The position numbers were made by a program, and so were the translations under genes. Below the pieces are notes generated by a model, which did no database searches, had not been told where the DNA came from, and worked only from the letters and a program-made list of their open reading frames with translations. Below are positions 32,619 to 44,850 of a stretch of DNA of 64,000 nucleotides, one piece after another. The DNA is from Hyparrhenia diplandra (lineage: Eukaryota > Streptophyta > Magnoliopsida > Poales > Poaceae): the NCBI GenBank assembly GCA_015847255.1, contig JADLZK010005874.1, positions 186,001-250,000 of the forward strand, given 5' to 3'. Each line of letters begins with the position of its first letter. The first letter of the stretch is position 1.

Positions 32619-35600
32619 ATGACGGCCGCCACTGTCGTCCTGGGCCTGGCCGCCATACTAGCGATGTCCTGCTGCTGCCGTGCCGCGTCCGCCACCACAG
32701 CCACCACCACGACGGTGACGGCAGCGGCGGAGTCAGACCGCATCGACAGGCTGCCGGGTCAGCCGGCAGTCAACTTCTCAATGTACTCCGGCTACGTCAC
32801 GGTCGACGCCGTCGCGGGGCGGGCGCTCTTCTACTGGCTCATGGAAGCCTCCGACGTGCCTGCGGACTCGGCGCCGCTCGTGCTCTGGCTCAATGGCGGA
32901 CCGGGGTGCTCCTCTGTCGGCTACGGCGCAATGGAGGAGCTCGGCGCCTTCCGCGTCAACTCCGACGGCCAGACGCTCTCCTTGAACCCCTACGCCTGGA
33001 ACAAAGGTCCAGTTTCGATCCACCCCTTTTTTCCCCAAGTAAAGCTAGCTCTTGTTATATATACTCGACATGGTGGTGATGATAGATGGATTGGCTTGCT
33101 TGCAGTGGCGAACGTGCTGTTCTTGGACTCGCCAGCCGGCGTTGGCTTCTCCTACACCAACACCAGCAATGATCTGTGCGCTTCCGGTGACAACAGGACA
33201 GGTGTATTGCTACACACACAATCACCGAGCATCAGACTAACTAGTTACCACTGCACTTCAGTCCACTCCAATCTAATTATATATAACAAATGATATATAT
33301 TTTCCACAACATGAAGGAAATGAAGACCTGATCATTTTTACTGGCCTGTTTGGGATTAATGTACCAAGCATTCAAGCAAAAATAATATTCCATTCCTACA
33401 TGCTATTGTTCCCTGTCGGACACAATCAAGGCACACGTGAAACAGACCAACTGACAGCCTAGATAGTAGTCTTCTTTGTATATGAGGTTTATTAGTAATT
33501 TGTTGTGTCCTATTTTATGACATTGATATCTCAACAACCTATAAACACATCTATACATTGCGTGTATGTACATGTTCCAATATCAATGAGAAATGAGTTT
33601 GATTGTCCAAAATACTTTCCACTTTACAAGTCTTGTTGTTCTTGTTCTTATGGATGATTCTTCCTAATGTTATTGTGCAGCTCATGACTCGTATGCGTTC
33701 TTGATAAATTGGTTGGAGCAGTTCCCGCAGTATAAGTATCGCGATTTCTACATTGTTGGAGAGAGCTATGCAGGTGAACTACCATAAAAATTGCTAACTC
33801 TATATGTGATAGATCGAGATTATGCAGCTAGTGGTATATCTAGAGATTAGATATACGTACCACCAGCATAATTTGTTGCAATGATTCTTTTTCAGGCCAC
33901 TATGTCCCTCAACTATCTCAGGTAGTGTATGCAAACAATAAAGGAATTGAGAATCCAACCCTAAACTTCAAAGGCTTCATGGTTAGGACTTCTTGTGCTT
34001 AGATTGTTGATGCTCAGTTTGCTCATTTCTAGTTAGAAATAACCAAGTGTCCGGCCAATGCTCTAGGTTGGAAATGCAGTAACTGACGATTACCATGACT
34101 ACATGGGCACATTTGAGTATTGGTGGAATCATGGGCTTATCTCCAATGAAACTTATGTGAAGTTGTGGTCGACTTGCAAATATGATGTGGCTGAGAAACC
34201 CTCCGACGATTGTGATAAGATCTATGAAGTTGCCTATGCTGAAATGGGGGATATTGATTTCTATAGCATCTACACGCCTACTTGTAAGAAGACTTCATTG
34301 GATAAGCGTAGGCTAATAAGGGGAAGAATAATGGTATGTTTGAGTTGCTAAAGAAATTATGGTTTCCTTATAGCTAATGGTAGTATTGTATAGTGAAGGT
34401 TTTTTTGTTAGTGTAGTTATCTACTATATTGTTAACAGTAGCTCATCAATATGTGCTCTTTCATGGTCTAGAATGTTAAGCTACATAAGCATTAAATATT
34501 TTGTGGATAAATTTAGTGTGTTCAGCTTATGAAAATTAATTACATTTGTTCTTTCTCTTTTTTGACCGAAAGTCAGCAAAGGGAAACCCTAACCTATTTT
34601 TTTATTTTTTAATAATGCAGACCCGTTTAAATTCGCTCCCAATGGGAGTCGAACCCAGATCTGCTAGGTGCTACTTAGGTGCCCATTTGTTCTTTCTCTC
34701 CTTCCTGTAACACGTTGCCCATTTAGATACCCTATAGTCTCTACTTGACAGTGATAGCTTTACCAATTATCAAGGGCAAAGCTAGACCCAATCAGAGGGT
34801 GGTGCACTTGCCTTGGGTGCATTAGCATGTGGTGCATTGGCACCCCCTAAACATTACTTACCTTCGCCCCTGCCAATTATTGCATATGTATTTTTATTCT
34901 TTGCATTGCACTGTTGTGTGTTTTTAATGCATATTTAGTTGAAACATTAGCTTAAGTTGTATCGGCTTTTGCATCTTTTGTGACATTATGAATATATAAA
35001 CTATCAACCATATTAGTATATTTTTTTTCTCCAAATGCTATTATTGATGATTATGATTAGAGTGTAGCAAATTAAAAGCTAATTTTTTTTTATTATTGTG
35101 ACAATATCTTGATTTATCAGCTCATGCATAATAACATCTGTTCAAATGTAGCCCTGGTTGCCCAGAGGATATGATCCCTGCACCGAACTGTACTTCACAA
35201 ACTACTACAACATACCCGAGGTGCAGGAAGCTTTCCATGCCAATGTTACTGGAATACCATATGCGTGGACAGGCTGCAGGTCTGCTCAATTGCTTTCATC
35301 TCTCTTTTTTCTTTTTTAATTTTAGGTCGTATATGATAATTTGCACTCAACTCCACTGAATATCTGTAGTGACCCAGTCTATGAATATTGGAATGATTCA
35401 CCGAGGTCCATGCTTCCTATCTACCGTGAACTTATCTCGGCAGGCCTAAGGATATGGGTCTTCAGGTACATTGGATTGCAGACCATGGCTTGCTCTGAAT
35501 TCTATATCTTTGACAGTTGCAATGTTTGATATCTAAATCATGACAACAACGCAACACAAATGTTTGATATCTAAATCATGACAACAACGCAACACAAATG

Positions 35601-36052
35601 TTTGATACAGCAAGTTGGAAAATGAGTGTGGATTTTAATCTTCTCTTACATTGGACATTTTAATTTGGCAGTGGCGATACTGATTCTGTCGTCCCTCTCA
35701 CTGCGACAAGATACTCCATTGATGCGCTCTCTCTACCAACGATCACAAAATGGTATCCTTGGTACTATGATGAAGAGGTTAGTCTCGGACACCACCACTG
35801 CATCAAATCTGGCAGTCCCGTTCCCGTTACGATATAAGTGATGGTGTGGATGATGTCTGTAATGGTGTGGATCATGTTTATTCGCAGGTTGGTGGATGGT
35901 GCCAAGTGTACAAGGGTCTGACGCTGGTGACGGTCCGAGGAGCAGGGCACGAGGTTCCCCTGCACCGTCCACGGCAGGGCCTGAAGCTCTTCGAGCACTT
36001 CCTGCGCGATGAGCCCATGCCCAAGCCTGTTGAGAGTGTCCAGTCGTTCTAG
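32619..36052 (+). CDS. Serine carboxypeptidase II-like 1 (474 aa, 9 exons), intact
   Basis: This secreted or vacuolar S10 peptidase is of the SCP II (two-chain) type. Exons: 32619-33006, 33106-33201, 33681-33773, 33896-33981, 34067-34333, 35152-35279, 35370-35465, 35672-35777, 35888-36052, in frame. The leader is hydrophobic and Ala/Cys/Thr-rich. WLNGGPGCSS forms the substrate and oxyanion region. The catalytic Ser is in GESYAG, Asp in GDTDSVVP and His in GAGHEVP. A Lys/Arg-rich linker (KRRLIRGR) precedes PWLPRGYDPC, as in precursors processed to two chains. N-glycosylation sites include NFS, NTS and NVT. Introns 2 and 5 are much longer than in the tandem copy; intron 5 has a SINE and intron 7 a 38-bp tandem repeat. 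Confidence 0.93.
34543..34699 (-). mobile_element. Short SINE (125 bp) with 16-bp target duplication in intron 5
   Basis: CATTTGTTCTTTCTCT occurs at 34543-34558 and 34684-34699. On the minus strand the insert has a B box (GGGTTCGACTCCC), then GGGAGCGAATTT, and ends CTTTCGGTCAAAAAA. Size and T/A-rich end resemble rice p-SINE1. The family name is an inference from size and layout. Confidence 0.75.
35521..35607. repeat. 38-bp tandem repeat in intron 7
   Basis: The unit starting AATGTTTGATATCTAAATCA occurs at 35521 and 35559, with a partial third copy from 35597. Confidence 0.9.
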
Positions 36053-36424
36053 AACTTGTTGTCTCGCTTGGCTTGATGAATAAGAATAAGGCCGGACTTG
36101 GCTTGGCAAGCCATCTTCACATTCGCCACCACATTTTCAGGTGGACATAGATGAATGTATGTTTCCACCTGTCTTCCACCAATCAATAATCGACGTTGGC
36201 CAAACGTTGCACTCTTTTTAATTTGTTTCACGAGTGACTTTCAGAAATAAGCACAATAAAATGACGCTCGCTATATCCGGGTTTTTTGAGCTATTTTTAT
36301 TGATACCACTACAAGTGGCACACTTTCACGTTGGAAGATAGACAGTAGCTGGGATCTTTTTATAACTTTCAATCTTTCATGTTACCCTTAAGGCCCTGTT
36401 TTGCAAGACTTCATTCCATGTGAA

Positions 36425-36460
<36 letters not shown>

Positions 36461-37083
36461 TCAGCTCCAAAAATAGCTCTTGTGGTAGAGGTGGAGCCGT
36501 TTTATTATCCGGTTTGGCAAAACAACTTCACTTGACTATCATGCATGACTAAGAGAGGATAAATATCAAAGATACCCTATAGGGATGCATTGCATGTAAA
36601 TAGTGAAGTTGTACGTAAGTGTTTCATCAAGTAAAAAAGAATTAAAAATTTTAAATTAACATTTACAAATCATAATTAATTTTAAAAATTACAAATACAA
36701 AATAACAAAACGTATAGAAGTAGCTATGAAGGTTACAATGCATTGTTTTTTCATAGTACTGCTAAGTTCAAAGAATCATGCTCGTGCACGGTAATTCCTT
36801 TTAGTTCAAGGGGTAGTACATCTCGAGCCTAGTGAAGGAGCCAGAAGCTATAATTTTTTGCTCATCTACACAAAGGCATGTGAGAGCATGTTTTGAGAGG
36901 TTATGTGAAACTTTTCCTTTTACCCCTGTTCGGCACAAAATAGCTCTAAGTAGCTCCCGAATCCGCCAAAGGAGTACTGTCAAACGGGGCCTAAATAAAA
37001 ACACTAAGTTATAAACAAAAACAAAAAAAAAATAAACGATCATGTCGCTTAACATTGAGATAATATGACAGATACATTATTAA
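36053..37083. other. Intergenic downstream of carboxypeptidase 1
   Basis: A run of about 33 T lies at 36427-36459. 36380-36560 is MITE-like (CCCTGTTTTGCA... and ...TTTGGCAAAACAA). No gene was recognised. Confidence 0.45.
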
Positions 37084-37304
37084 GGGCACTCACAATGCAG
37101 ACTCTACCATAGAGTCTAAGCTTATTTATTATCATCATATTTATTGCACTTTCTTATGTGGACTGACGATGTAAAGATATATTTATGGAAGAGGGGGGAA
37201 GAAAAACAAGACTTCAAGTCTTATTTAGACTCAAGTCCACATTACCAAGATAATAAATAGTAGTTTTTAGACTTTATGGTAGAAGTACTCTGTGAGTGTC
37301 CTAA
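37081..37304. mobile_element. Tourist-type MITE with TAA target duplication
   Basis: The terminal repeats are GGGCACTCACA and TGTGAGTGTCC, with TAA on both sides (37081-37083 and 37302-37304). The interior has AGACTC...GAGTCT pairs. Confidence 0.88.
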
Positions 37305-37333
37305 GCAACAACAAGTGGTCAAAAAAAATTAGT

Positions 37334-38567
37334 GGATTCTTACCCTTACAATTTTTCGTTCTTTGAAATTTGCCCTTACAATTTATGTTATTGGAGATTT
37401 GCCCTTACTATTCTCCTTCTCCCCTGTTATTTACCCTTTTCTACGTATGACGTCTCTCACGGGACCATATGCAGGTCTCGTATTTGCATTACAGACCAAA
37501 AATACCCCTATTGTTTCTCTCCCCCCTCCATTTGCTGATGTGTGGGCCACACACGTCAGCTTCTCCTTCAACCTCCAGCTAGTGCACGGTGACTGCTGGA
37601 GTCTTGGCCGCGTCATCCAACGGCTTTTAGCTGCCCGCATGTGTCCGCTGCGCACAGGAGGAGAGAGCTTTGCTTTTCTGGAACAGCCACATCTACAGCA
37701 CAGTCAGGGGTTGTGGGACCTTGCGCGTTTTGGGACCTAACTTCTCCATAATTCGAAGATGAAGAGAAGACGAGCGCGTGTGTTCGTGTGTGTTTGAGCC
37801 TTTGAGGTTGAGCCGCTCAGCTCAATTCGAAGATGAAGAGGAGACGAGCGTGTCACCACCTTTTTAATCTCGGCTTGGCGTCTTACTTTTGGTAACCTCC
37901 ACAGGCTACTAGACAGGTCAAGCAAGCAAGCATTGGGCGGCGGCAGCAAGCGATGGACACTGTTGCGGCGGCAGCTGTACATTGTACGATGACCGACCTC
38001 GAGGCCAGGCTGTACAAGTTGGCAGGTGGCTGTACTCGAGCTGAGATGCTGCGACGTGGACGTGGACGGGGAGCTTCTGGAGGAGGCCCGCGACGTGCTG
38101 GTGGCCGCGATGAGCGCCGCGCCGACGTGGACGTGGACGTGGACGGCGAGCTGCTGGAGGAGGCCCGCGACGTGCTGGAGGCCGCGATGAGCGCCGCGCC
38201 TAGTAGAACGCCGTCGTCGCTGTCCAAGTCTGCCTGCAAGGGCCGCGACGGCAGGCGGGGCGGCAGCGGCACTAGCTCGGGGCGGCATGCTCGCGAGGCG
38301 CGGCGGCGCTCGCTCGCCGAGAAGGACGAAAGGGAAACGAACGGGAAGAGCACGCACGGGAGAAACATCGACTTCTGCTTGCCTTATCCTCTCCAGGGGC
38401 AATACAGTCCGTGTGCAAAAATACGACACTGCAAATGGGACCAAGCTGACGGCATAGGTATAAAAGGGCAAATGTCCAACATGATGAGAATACGAAGGGT
38501 AAATTTCCAATTACACGAACTGTGAGGGCAAATTTCAAAGGGCGCAGAATTGTAAGGGCATGGATCC
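37334..38567. mobile_element. MULE-like element with about 110-bp TIRs carrying a GC-rich insert
   Basis: 37334-37440 is the inverse of 38458-38567 at roughly 75-80 percent identity, with the word GCCCTTACAATT repeated inside each arm. Between the arms is AT-normal sequence and a GC-rich core (37940-38330) unlike the rest. Such architecture fits a Pack-MULE. The flanks are A-rich (AAAAAAATTA on both sides), which makes the target duplication ambiguous. Confidence 0.65.
37953..38525 (+). CDS. Open frame inside the MULE, possible captured gene fragment (190 aa)
   Basis: The frame starts MDTVAAAAVHC and contains LEARLYKLAGGCTRAEMLRR, then a DVDVDGELLEEARDVLEAAM segment. At the DNA level that segment is a tandem duplication of about 75 bp (38055-38205). 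The last 40 codons read into the right TIR, so the C-terminus is transposon-derived. I cannot name a parent gene. Expression is unknown; many Pack-MULE inserts are not translated. Confidence 0.35.
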   Translation: MDTVAAAAVHCTMTDLEARLYKLAGGCTRAEMLRRGRGRGASGGGPRRAGGRDERRADVDVDVDGELLEEARDVLEAAMSAAPSRTPSSLSKSACKGRDGRRGGSGTSSGRHAREARRRSLAEKDERETNGKSTHGRNIDFCLPYPLQGQYSPCAKIRHCKWDQADGIGIKGQMSNMMRIRRVNFQLHEL

Positions 38568-38807
38568 AAAAAAAAAAAAAAAAAATTAAGCCAACAACCC
38601 CCATGCCATCCCCGATTCACGTTCCCAAAAATCTCAACTAGTACAACTATAGTCAGCACATTCCATCCCATCGATTGGCTCTCTGCTCCAAGCCGGAATA
38701 GTCCAATCCTCATCACTCTGACACTTCTGTGTCCGTGTGCTCCTCCCATCAACCAGTGGTCCAGTGCTGCCCTCCGATCCAGTGACGACCTACCACCGCG
38801 AGCGCCA

Positions 38808-41118
38808 ATGGCGGCGGCCGCGGTCCTGGCCGCCATACTAGCGCTATTCTTCCGCGCCGCGTCCGCAACGGCCTTGACGGCCGCGGCGAAGGCGGACCGC
38901 ATCGTCAGCCTGCCGGGCCAGCCGCCGGTCAACTTCTCCATGTACTCCGGCTACGTGACCGTGGACGCGGCCGCGGGCGGGCCCTCTTCTACTGGCTCAT
39001 CGAGGCGGCCGGCGTGCCCGCGGAGTCGGCGCCGCTCGTGCTCTGGCTCAACGGCGGGCCCGGGTGCTCCTCCGTTGGCTACGGCGCGTCGGAGGAGCTC
39101 GGCGCCTTCCGGATCAACGCCGACGGAAGGACGCTCTACTTGAACCCGTACCCCTGGAATAAAGGTCCAGTTTTGATGCCTAGTTGCGCTCGCCTACTTT
39201 GATCTGTGGCGTGTTTCTCGTGGGGATGATTGGCTGGTTTCGTTGTTGCAGTGGCCAACATGCTGTTCTTGGACTCGCCGGCCGGCGTCGGCTACTCCTA
39301 CTCCAACTCCACCTCCGATCTGTACACTGCCGGTGACAACAAGACAGGTGAATTGTGCAGTGGGAGTAATTTAGATATTTGTCAGTTACATGTATGTATT
39401 GATTCTCCTGCTCTCATTCTTGCTCTTACCGTAATTCTTAACGGATGTTTCCGGGTAATGCTCTTCTGCAGCCCATGATTCGTACAATTTCTTGGTGAAT
39501 TGGTTAGAGCGGTTTCCACAATACAAGTATCGCGATTTTTACATCACGGGAGAGAGCTATGGAGGTGAATTGCTGTCAAAATTGGCCTACTTACAATGGA
39601 GATTATGCAATTAGCGTCACCCATTTACATTCCTCGATGCTAATTTGTTGCAATGACTGTTTTCAGGCCACTATGTGCCTCAGTTGTCTCAACTAGTATA
39701 CAGGAACAACAAAGGCATTAAGAAGCCAATCCTAAACTTCAAAGGCTTCATGGTCACAACTCGCAACTTCTTATATTTAATTTAATGCTCCGTTTGCCCA
39801 TTTCTGTTCACAATGATAGTGTTCAGTCTTCTTTCAAAAAAATGATAGTGTTCAGTCAATGCTGTAGGTTGGAAATGCGGTAATCGATGATTACCATGAC
39901 TTCATTGGCACATTTGAGTACATGTGGACACATGGGCTTATCTCTGACGAAACCTATGAGAAGTTGCGGTTGGCCTGTCAGTTTGATGTATCCGAGCATG
40001 CGTCAAAGGAATGCAATAAGATCTTTGAGATTGCTGAGGCTGAGGAAGGAAATATCGATGCGTACAGCATCTACACGCCTACTTGTAAGAAGACTTCACT
40101 TCATAAGCGAAGGCTAATAAGAGGAAGAACGGTGTGTTTGGTTATCTTACTCTTTCACTGTTGTGCAACTACTTACTGTATATTCACAGTTGTGAAAGTG
40201 TAATATTATCTTGTGAAGCATAATAGTTCATGTATATCCTGACATCACACTTTGTTCAAACGTAGCCCTGGTTGCCCAGAGGATATGACCCCTGCACCGA
40301 GAAGTACTCCACAAAGTACTACAACTTACCTGAGGTGCAGAAAGCTTTACATGCCAATGTCACTGGAATACCATATCCATGGGTAACCTGCAGGTTTGCT
40401 CTGCTGGTTTTGTCTTGCTTTGGTCACAAGTTTTTTGATCGCCAGCAAAACTGCCTCTTCTTAGTTAGTCACACTAACACCACCGGTTCCTTGCAGTGAC
40501 CCAGTGTATGATTATTGGAAAGATTCACCGAGATCGATGCTTCCTATATACCATGAACTTATCGCTGCAGGATTAAGAATATGGGTTTTCAGGTAAGTTG
40601 AGTTTTTGTTTACAACATGGTTTACCCTGAATCCTAAACATGTGAAAGTAGCAACATTGCTGATGTTTGACATCCCAAAAAAAAAAGAAGCTTGAGAGGT
40701 CAATGTGTGTGGTTGTTCCTTAAGATATGGATTTTAATCTCTTACATTGGACAATTTGGCAGTGGTGATGCTGATTCTGTTGTCCCCCTCACCGCGACAA
40801 GATACTCCATTGATGCCCTCTTTCTACCAACTATCACAAACTGGTATCCTTGGTACGACGATGAAGAGGTTAGTCAGCACCACTACATCCACCTTGACAT
40901 TTTCACTGCCTTCTTGGTGCTGGAATCTAACCGTGTGTGTGAATCTTGCTTAGGTTGGTGGGTGGTGCCAAGTGTACAAGGGATTGACACTGGTGACGAT
41001 CCGTGGTGCAGGGCACGAGGTTCCCCTGCACCGTCCACGGCAGGGCCTGAAGCTCTTCGAGCACTTCCTCCGAGATGAGCCCATGCCCAAGCCTGTAGAT
41101 AGCATTCAGTCATTTTAG
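38808..41118 (+). CDS. Serine carboxypeptidase II-like 2 (9 exons), 1-bp frameshift in exon 1
   Basis: This is the tandem paralog of the gene at 32619. Exons: 38808-39164, 39252-39347, 39472-39564, 39667-39752, 39868-40131, 40266-40393, 40497-40592, 40763-40868, 40954-41118. The total is 1,391 bp, one short of a whole frame. The missing base is in GCGGGCGGGCCC near 38976-38980; the paralog has GGGGCGGGCGCTC, giving VAGRALFYW. All later exons are clean and keep GESYGG, GDADSVVP and GAGHEVP, so every catalytic residue is present. If the deletion is real the protein stops after about 112 residues. A single-base gap in a GC run with nothing else wrong suggests an assembly error or a recent null allele. 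Confidence 0.88.
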
Positions 41119-42000
41119 AATTGGTTACTGTCTCTGAGGCTCGCGTTTGATGGAAGAGACCCGGCTGCGCAGTCTTCTTGCTGTGAGACATTCCTTGCCA
41201 CATTTTACAGGTCAACATATATATTCCACTTGTTCAATAATCAACATTGGCCTGCCATCAATTCAAACCCATTGTTAGAACATAATAATGCTCGTTTCAG
41301 TGAGCAGATTGGGTATTTAGCAATATCTCGGTTTGACAGTAACCATGCTCCAGGCTTTTGGGGCTTTATAAAACAAAAGACGTTTTGATTGAGGAGTAAT
41401 AATTTGGAGTTTATCTGAATTTTAGAAGGTACCGGCCATGGATACAGTTGCGCTACCTCTACGTCACTACCTACATGATGTCCTGCAAGCCGTAGCTCAG
41501 CAATCCCCAACCCTTCACAATTCACGGTAGTGGTAGTAATATAATCTAAATGAAAAAAAAAAGATAAATCAAAATTAACGAGTGGAGAATACTCCCTCTA
41601 ACTGGATAAAAAAAAACACAATTATAGATAAGTACTGAGTTGAACCAGACTAAGTTTATAAAACAACCTTGATATTTATGAAAAGTTGCCAACTATAATC
41701 ATTTTTATTGAATATATTTATCATGTACTGATGTCATGAATATTGATACTCTTTTCTGCAAACTTTACATAGTCGCACTAAGAAGTAAGCATTAAACTAA
41801 AACCGTAACATTTTCAGAATGTAGGTAGTACACTGAATAGCAGCTGGAGCACATGTGCCATTAAAAAGAAGCAAGAGTGTTACGGCTCGGCTGCCGGGAG
41901 TTAAGTAACCTATCGCTCGAGATTGCATCCCCTATGACGTATACTAACATGGATATGATATTTTTCATTCCATTAAAAAAATGATATATTCATTTTAGAA
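41119..42000. other. Intergenic downstream of carboxypeptidase 2
   Basis: 41588-41830 has a CTCCCTCTAACTGGATAAAAA start like a Stowaway MITE but no matching end. No gene was recognised. Confidence 0.4.
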
Positions 42001-42004
42001 AGAA

Positions 42005-42975
42005 AATTAAATAGCCGTTGATCGGAAGATCAAGTAGGTTTGGCAGTTGGCCATTTATATCGGCATGTGTTGTAGCTGCGTAAGGATCACACCTATATCC
42101 GTGGCATCACCATCAGAAAAATGATGTTAGTGTTTACTCTGTAGAAAAAAGATATAAATATATAAAAAAAGAAGCGTCTACTCTGGCTCTGAACAGTTCT
42201 CGAATTCTCTAAATCTTTCGTGCTGCACGCAGCAAAGAAATGTTATTGGTGTTTCAAAACAACAAGTGCGGAAAAGAAACCCTCATGTGGAGTCGTCCTT
42301 GGAGGTTTGGACAGATCTCAGATGTCACTCATTGTGCAGATACTATAGACACAGAGACCAACTAATCACCAACACAATTTGTAGATCACGGGCTAGATCG
42401 CACGGCACAACACTGGGGCGCCGGCGGTAGCCTCGTCGTTATGCGAGAGGAACACCAGTTCATATCAGATCAGGCAGGAAAAGCTCAGGGTCGGTCAGGG
42501 CAAAAGAAGGCTTCAAGCAGCAAGGATCGATCAGGTTCGCCAAAGTGCCCTGCAGCAGCCTTGTAGAAAAGAAAACTGTATAGGCGTTGAATGGAGGATC
42601 AAGTAGGTACACAGCTGTATAGCCATCGAATGGAGGATCAAGTAGGTACGCAGCGGAGTAATTACGCATCACGCTCATCCGTGGCATCACCATCAGAGCG
42701 TGGTACACGACCTGTAGAAAAACGATATATAAATGTAAGAATTTTAAAGCGTCTACATACTCTGTCTCTGAACAGTTTTCGTAATCTTCTAATCTTTGGT
42801 CTCTGACCAGTTTACGTACGAAATATTTTAATCTTTCGTGCTGCACTTAGCAAAGGAATGTTGGGGTTTAAACTACAGGTGTGTAGAAAAGAAAAGAAAA
42901 AAAACTCATGTGTGGGGTGTGGCAGATCTCAGATGTCACACATGTGCGGCAGATACAGACGACCCAAGCACCAAT
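42005..42975. repeat. Local direct duplication of about 370 bp (two diverged copies)
   Basis: 42005-42370 and 42580-42975 share GGATCAAGTAGGT, TCCGTGGCATCACCATCAGA, CTCTGAACAGTTYTCG, ATCTTTCGTGCTGCAC and CAGATCTCAGATGTCAC in the same order. The second copy has a further internal duplication of GATCAAGTAGGTAC. No reading frame is shared, so it is probably non-coding. Confidence 0.7.
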
Positions 42976-42985
42976 CTCAACTACT

Positions 42986-43181
42986 AACCATCCGTCTTAT
43001 TTAAAATATTTATACAAATTATAAAATAAAATAATTAATATTCAAGTATCTTTATTAATAAAATCAGTCGTAATAAAATAAGTTATATTTATGCAAAAAT
43101 TTGAATAAGATGAGGAGCCAGAGAAATACTTTTTATAGTGCACGCAATTCGGGGTGACAAACTCGGTGGGGACGGAGGGAG
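42986..43181. mobile_element. Stowaway-type MITE, left-truncated copy 3
   Basis: It begins at ACCATCCGTCTTATT, inside the family sequence, and ends GGGGACGGAGGGAG. It is the same family as 1249-1535 and 23194-23432. Confidence 0.8.
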
Positions 43182-44850
43182 CAAACCACGAACGCAACTG
43201 TATAAAATTAGTGGAAACCTGACATCCTACGAAAAAGTGAAGTTTCGTGCGCAGATCGGCGCGTACCGGAGTTTCGTCGTCTTCTTTTTTTTTTTTTTTT
43301 ACCAACAGAAAAATGTAGGCTATTTCACTTATCCGTCGATCGCTAAATTTGTTGATGTGGTGTTAAATCCGCCGCATTTAATCGTGGCGCTGCTGTTTGG
43401 ATAGATCCTGTAAATTCACAAATCGTGGCACTGCTGTTATTGAATTCTTCCAACCATCTCTTACCGAAATAAGGGATATAGCAAATGTTTAGAGCTTGAC
43501 ATTACAAAATAAGGGGACATAGCCTTGCTTCCGCTAATCGGCCACAGTTTGGCAACCTTACAATGGATACTGCCAACAACCATCTCACAACAGAAAAAAA
43601 TATAACAGAAACAAGTTAAGAGATCTTATAAGGCCAAGCCCAACGCGGGCAGTACCAACCAGTGCTCTCAACATCCACGTCTATAATATTGGACTGAGGC
43701 TGTTATAGGGCGGTAAAACTTCCAATGCATCGCAACTTCAACTTTATTCCCCACTCCGGCAGCAGTCTCAAAACAACCTGTGCTAGCCATTCGTTCGCTG
43801 GTTTCAAGACCACAACGCGCGCTCCGGTGGTAGCTTCTGCTTTGTGTCAGACCAGGCACTCGACTCCTCTACAAGCCACATTGCCACCTGCGAAGCCAAT
43901 AATGCTGTTGATTTGGACGCTGAAGGAGGACGTGGCACTTGAGGCTAGACGCCACGCTGGTGCGATGGGGACGGCCTAAGCACCAGAAACTAGCTCCTAT
44001 TCATCATGAAAGTAAGAAACTGTTTAGTAGAGATTCTCGGTTTCTCAATTCAAACTATCCGGTGTTGCTTCCGGTTATTGCAAGCATCTGAAATGGAAAT
44101 AGGCCTACTTAACTAGCCCTTCAGGGTTCTATCTTTTCATGCACGCAAGTACAAGACACAGGATCTATTTGATACATAGCATTAATTTTTACCTAACTAA
44201 TTTTTGGTTCTAGTCTATCCAAACAGTATGGTAAGAGATGAAGCTAATTTTTAGTCAATCCTTCAACTAGTTGTTAGCCAACCTTAGCTAATTTGATTAA
44301 TTTTTAGCTCTACTACCTAATAATTAGTACTAGTGTATCAAAACATGCCCAACGCACGAACATGTGTGTTGGAATAAATAAACTCAAACCACTAGGATGA
44401 TACCTTAATTTGAATCTGTTTGTAAAAGAAATGATTTTCTGGAATATGAGAAATCCCATTTTTATGGTTTTCTAAACCTGCTCTACTCATGTCCTGAAAC
44501 ATAAGGTATTCAAGTGATTCTAAAATAAATAAGGAGCCTTGGAAAAGACCATTTTTTCATGCACATAATAAATTAGTAGATAGGCATCTAATAACATGTT
44601 ATTAGAGAAAGGATCCCTTTGAAATACAGGAATTCAAAGAAATTACATACTAGGAATTCAAAGAAATTACATACTAGGAATTTCGCAGAAATACAAAAAT
44701 TAATGGAGTAGGAGTTTTATAATAGGAATCAATTTATGTTTAAACGAATAATAACAAAAGAAATAGAACATTATCTAAAAAAACAAAAAGAAATAGAAAA
44801 AAATCTCACGTTCCAAATGAGAACCTGTGTACGTGGAGTCCAGGACAGGT
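43182..44850. other. Intergenic; one unassigned open frame and a MITE-like segment
   Basis: The plus frame at 43725-43979 (starts MHRNFNFIPH, 84 codons) has no recognised domain; it may be a gene fragment. 44160-44350 has TAATTTTTAGC/GCTAATTTTTAG words in both orientations, as in Tourist-like MITEs. A 24-bp unit AGGAATTCAAAGAAATTACA is doubled near 44628-44675. Confidence 0.4.

Noticed and set aside
36427..36459. Long T-runs (also 4861-4884, 60364-60396) as terminators
   Set aside because: They are retroposon poly(A) tails in minus orientation or simple runs in plant DNA, where intrinsic terminators of this kind are not used by Pol II.
37737..38510. A 257-codon minus-strand frame in the MULE
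   Set aside because: It overlaps the plus-strand frame, runs into both non-coding arms and is Ser/Arg/Ala-rich by composition; the plus frame keeps the more protein-like segment.
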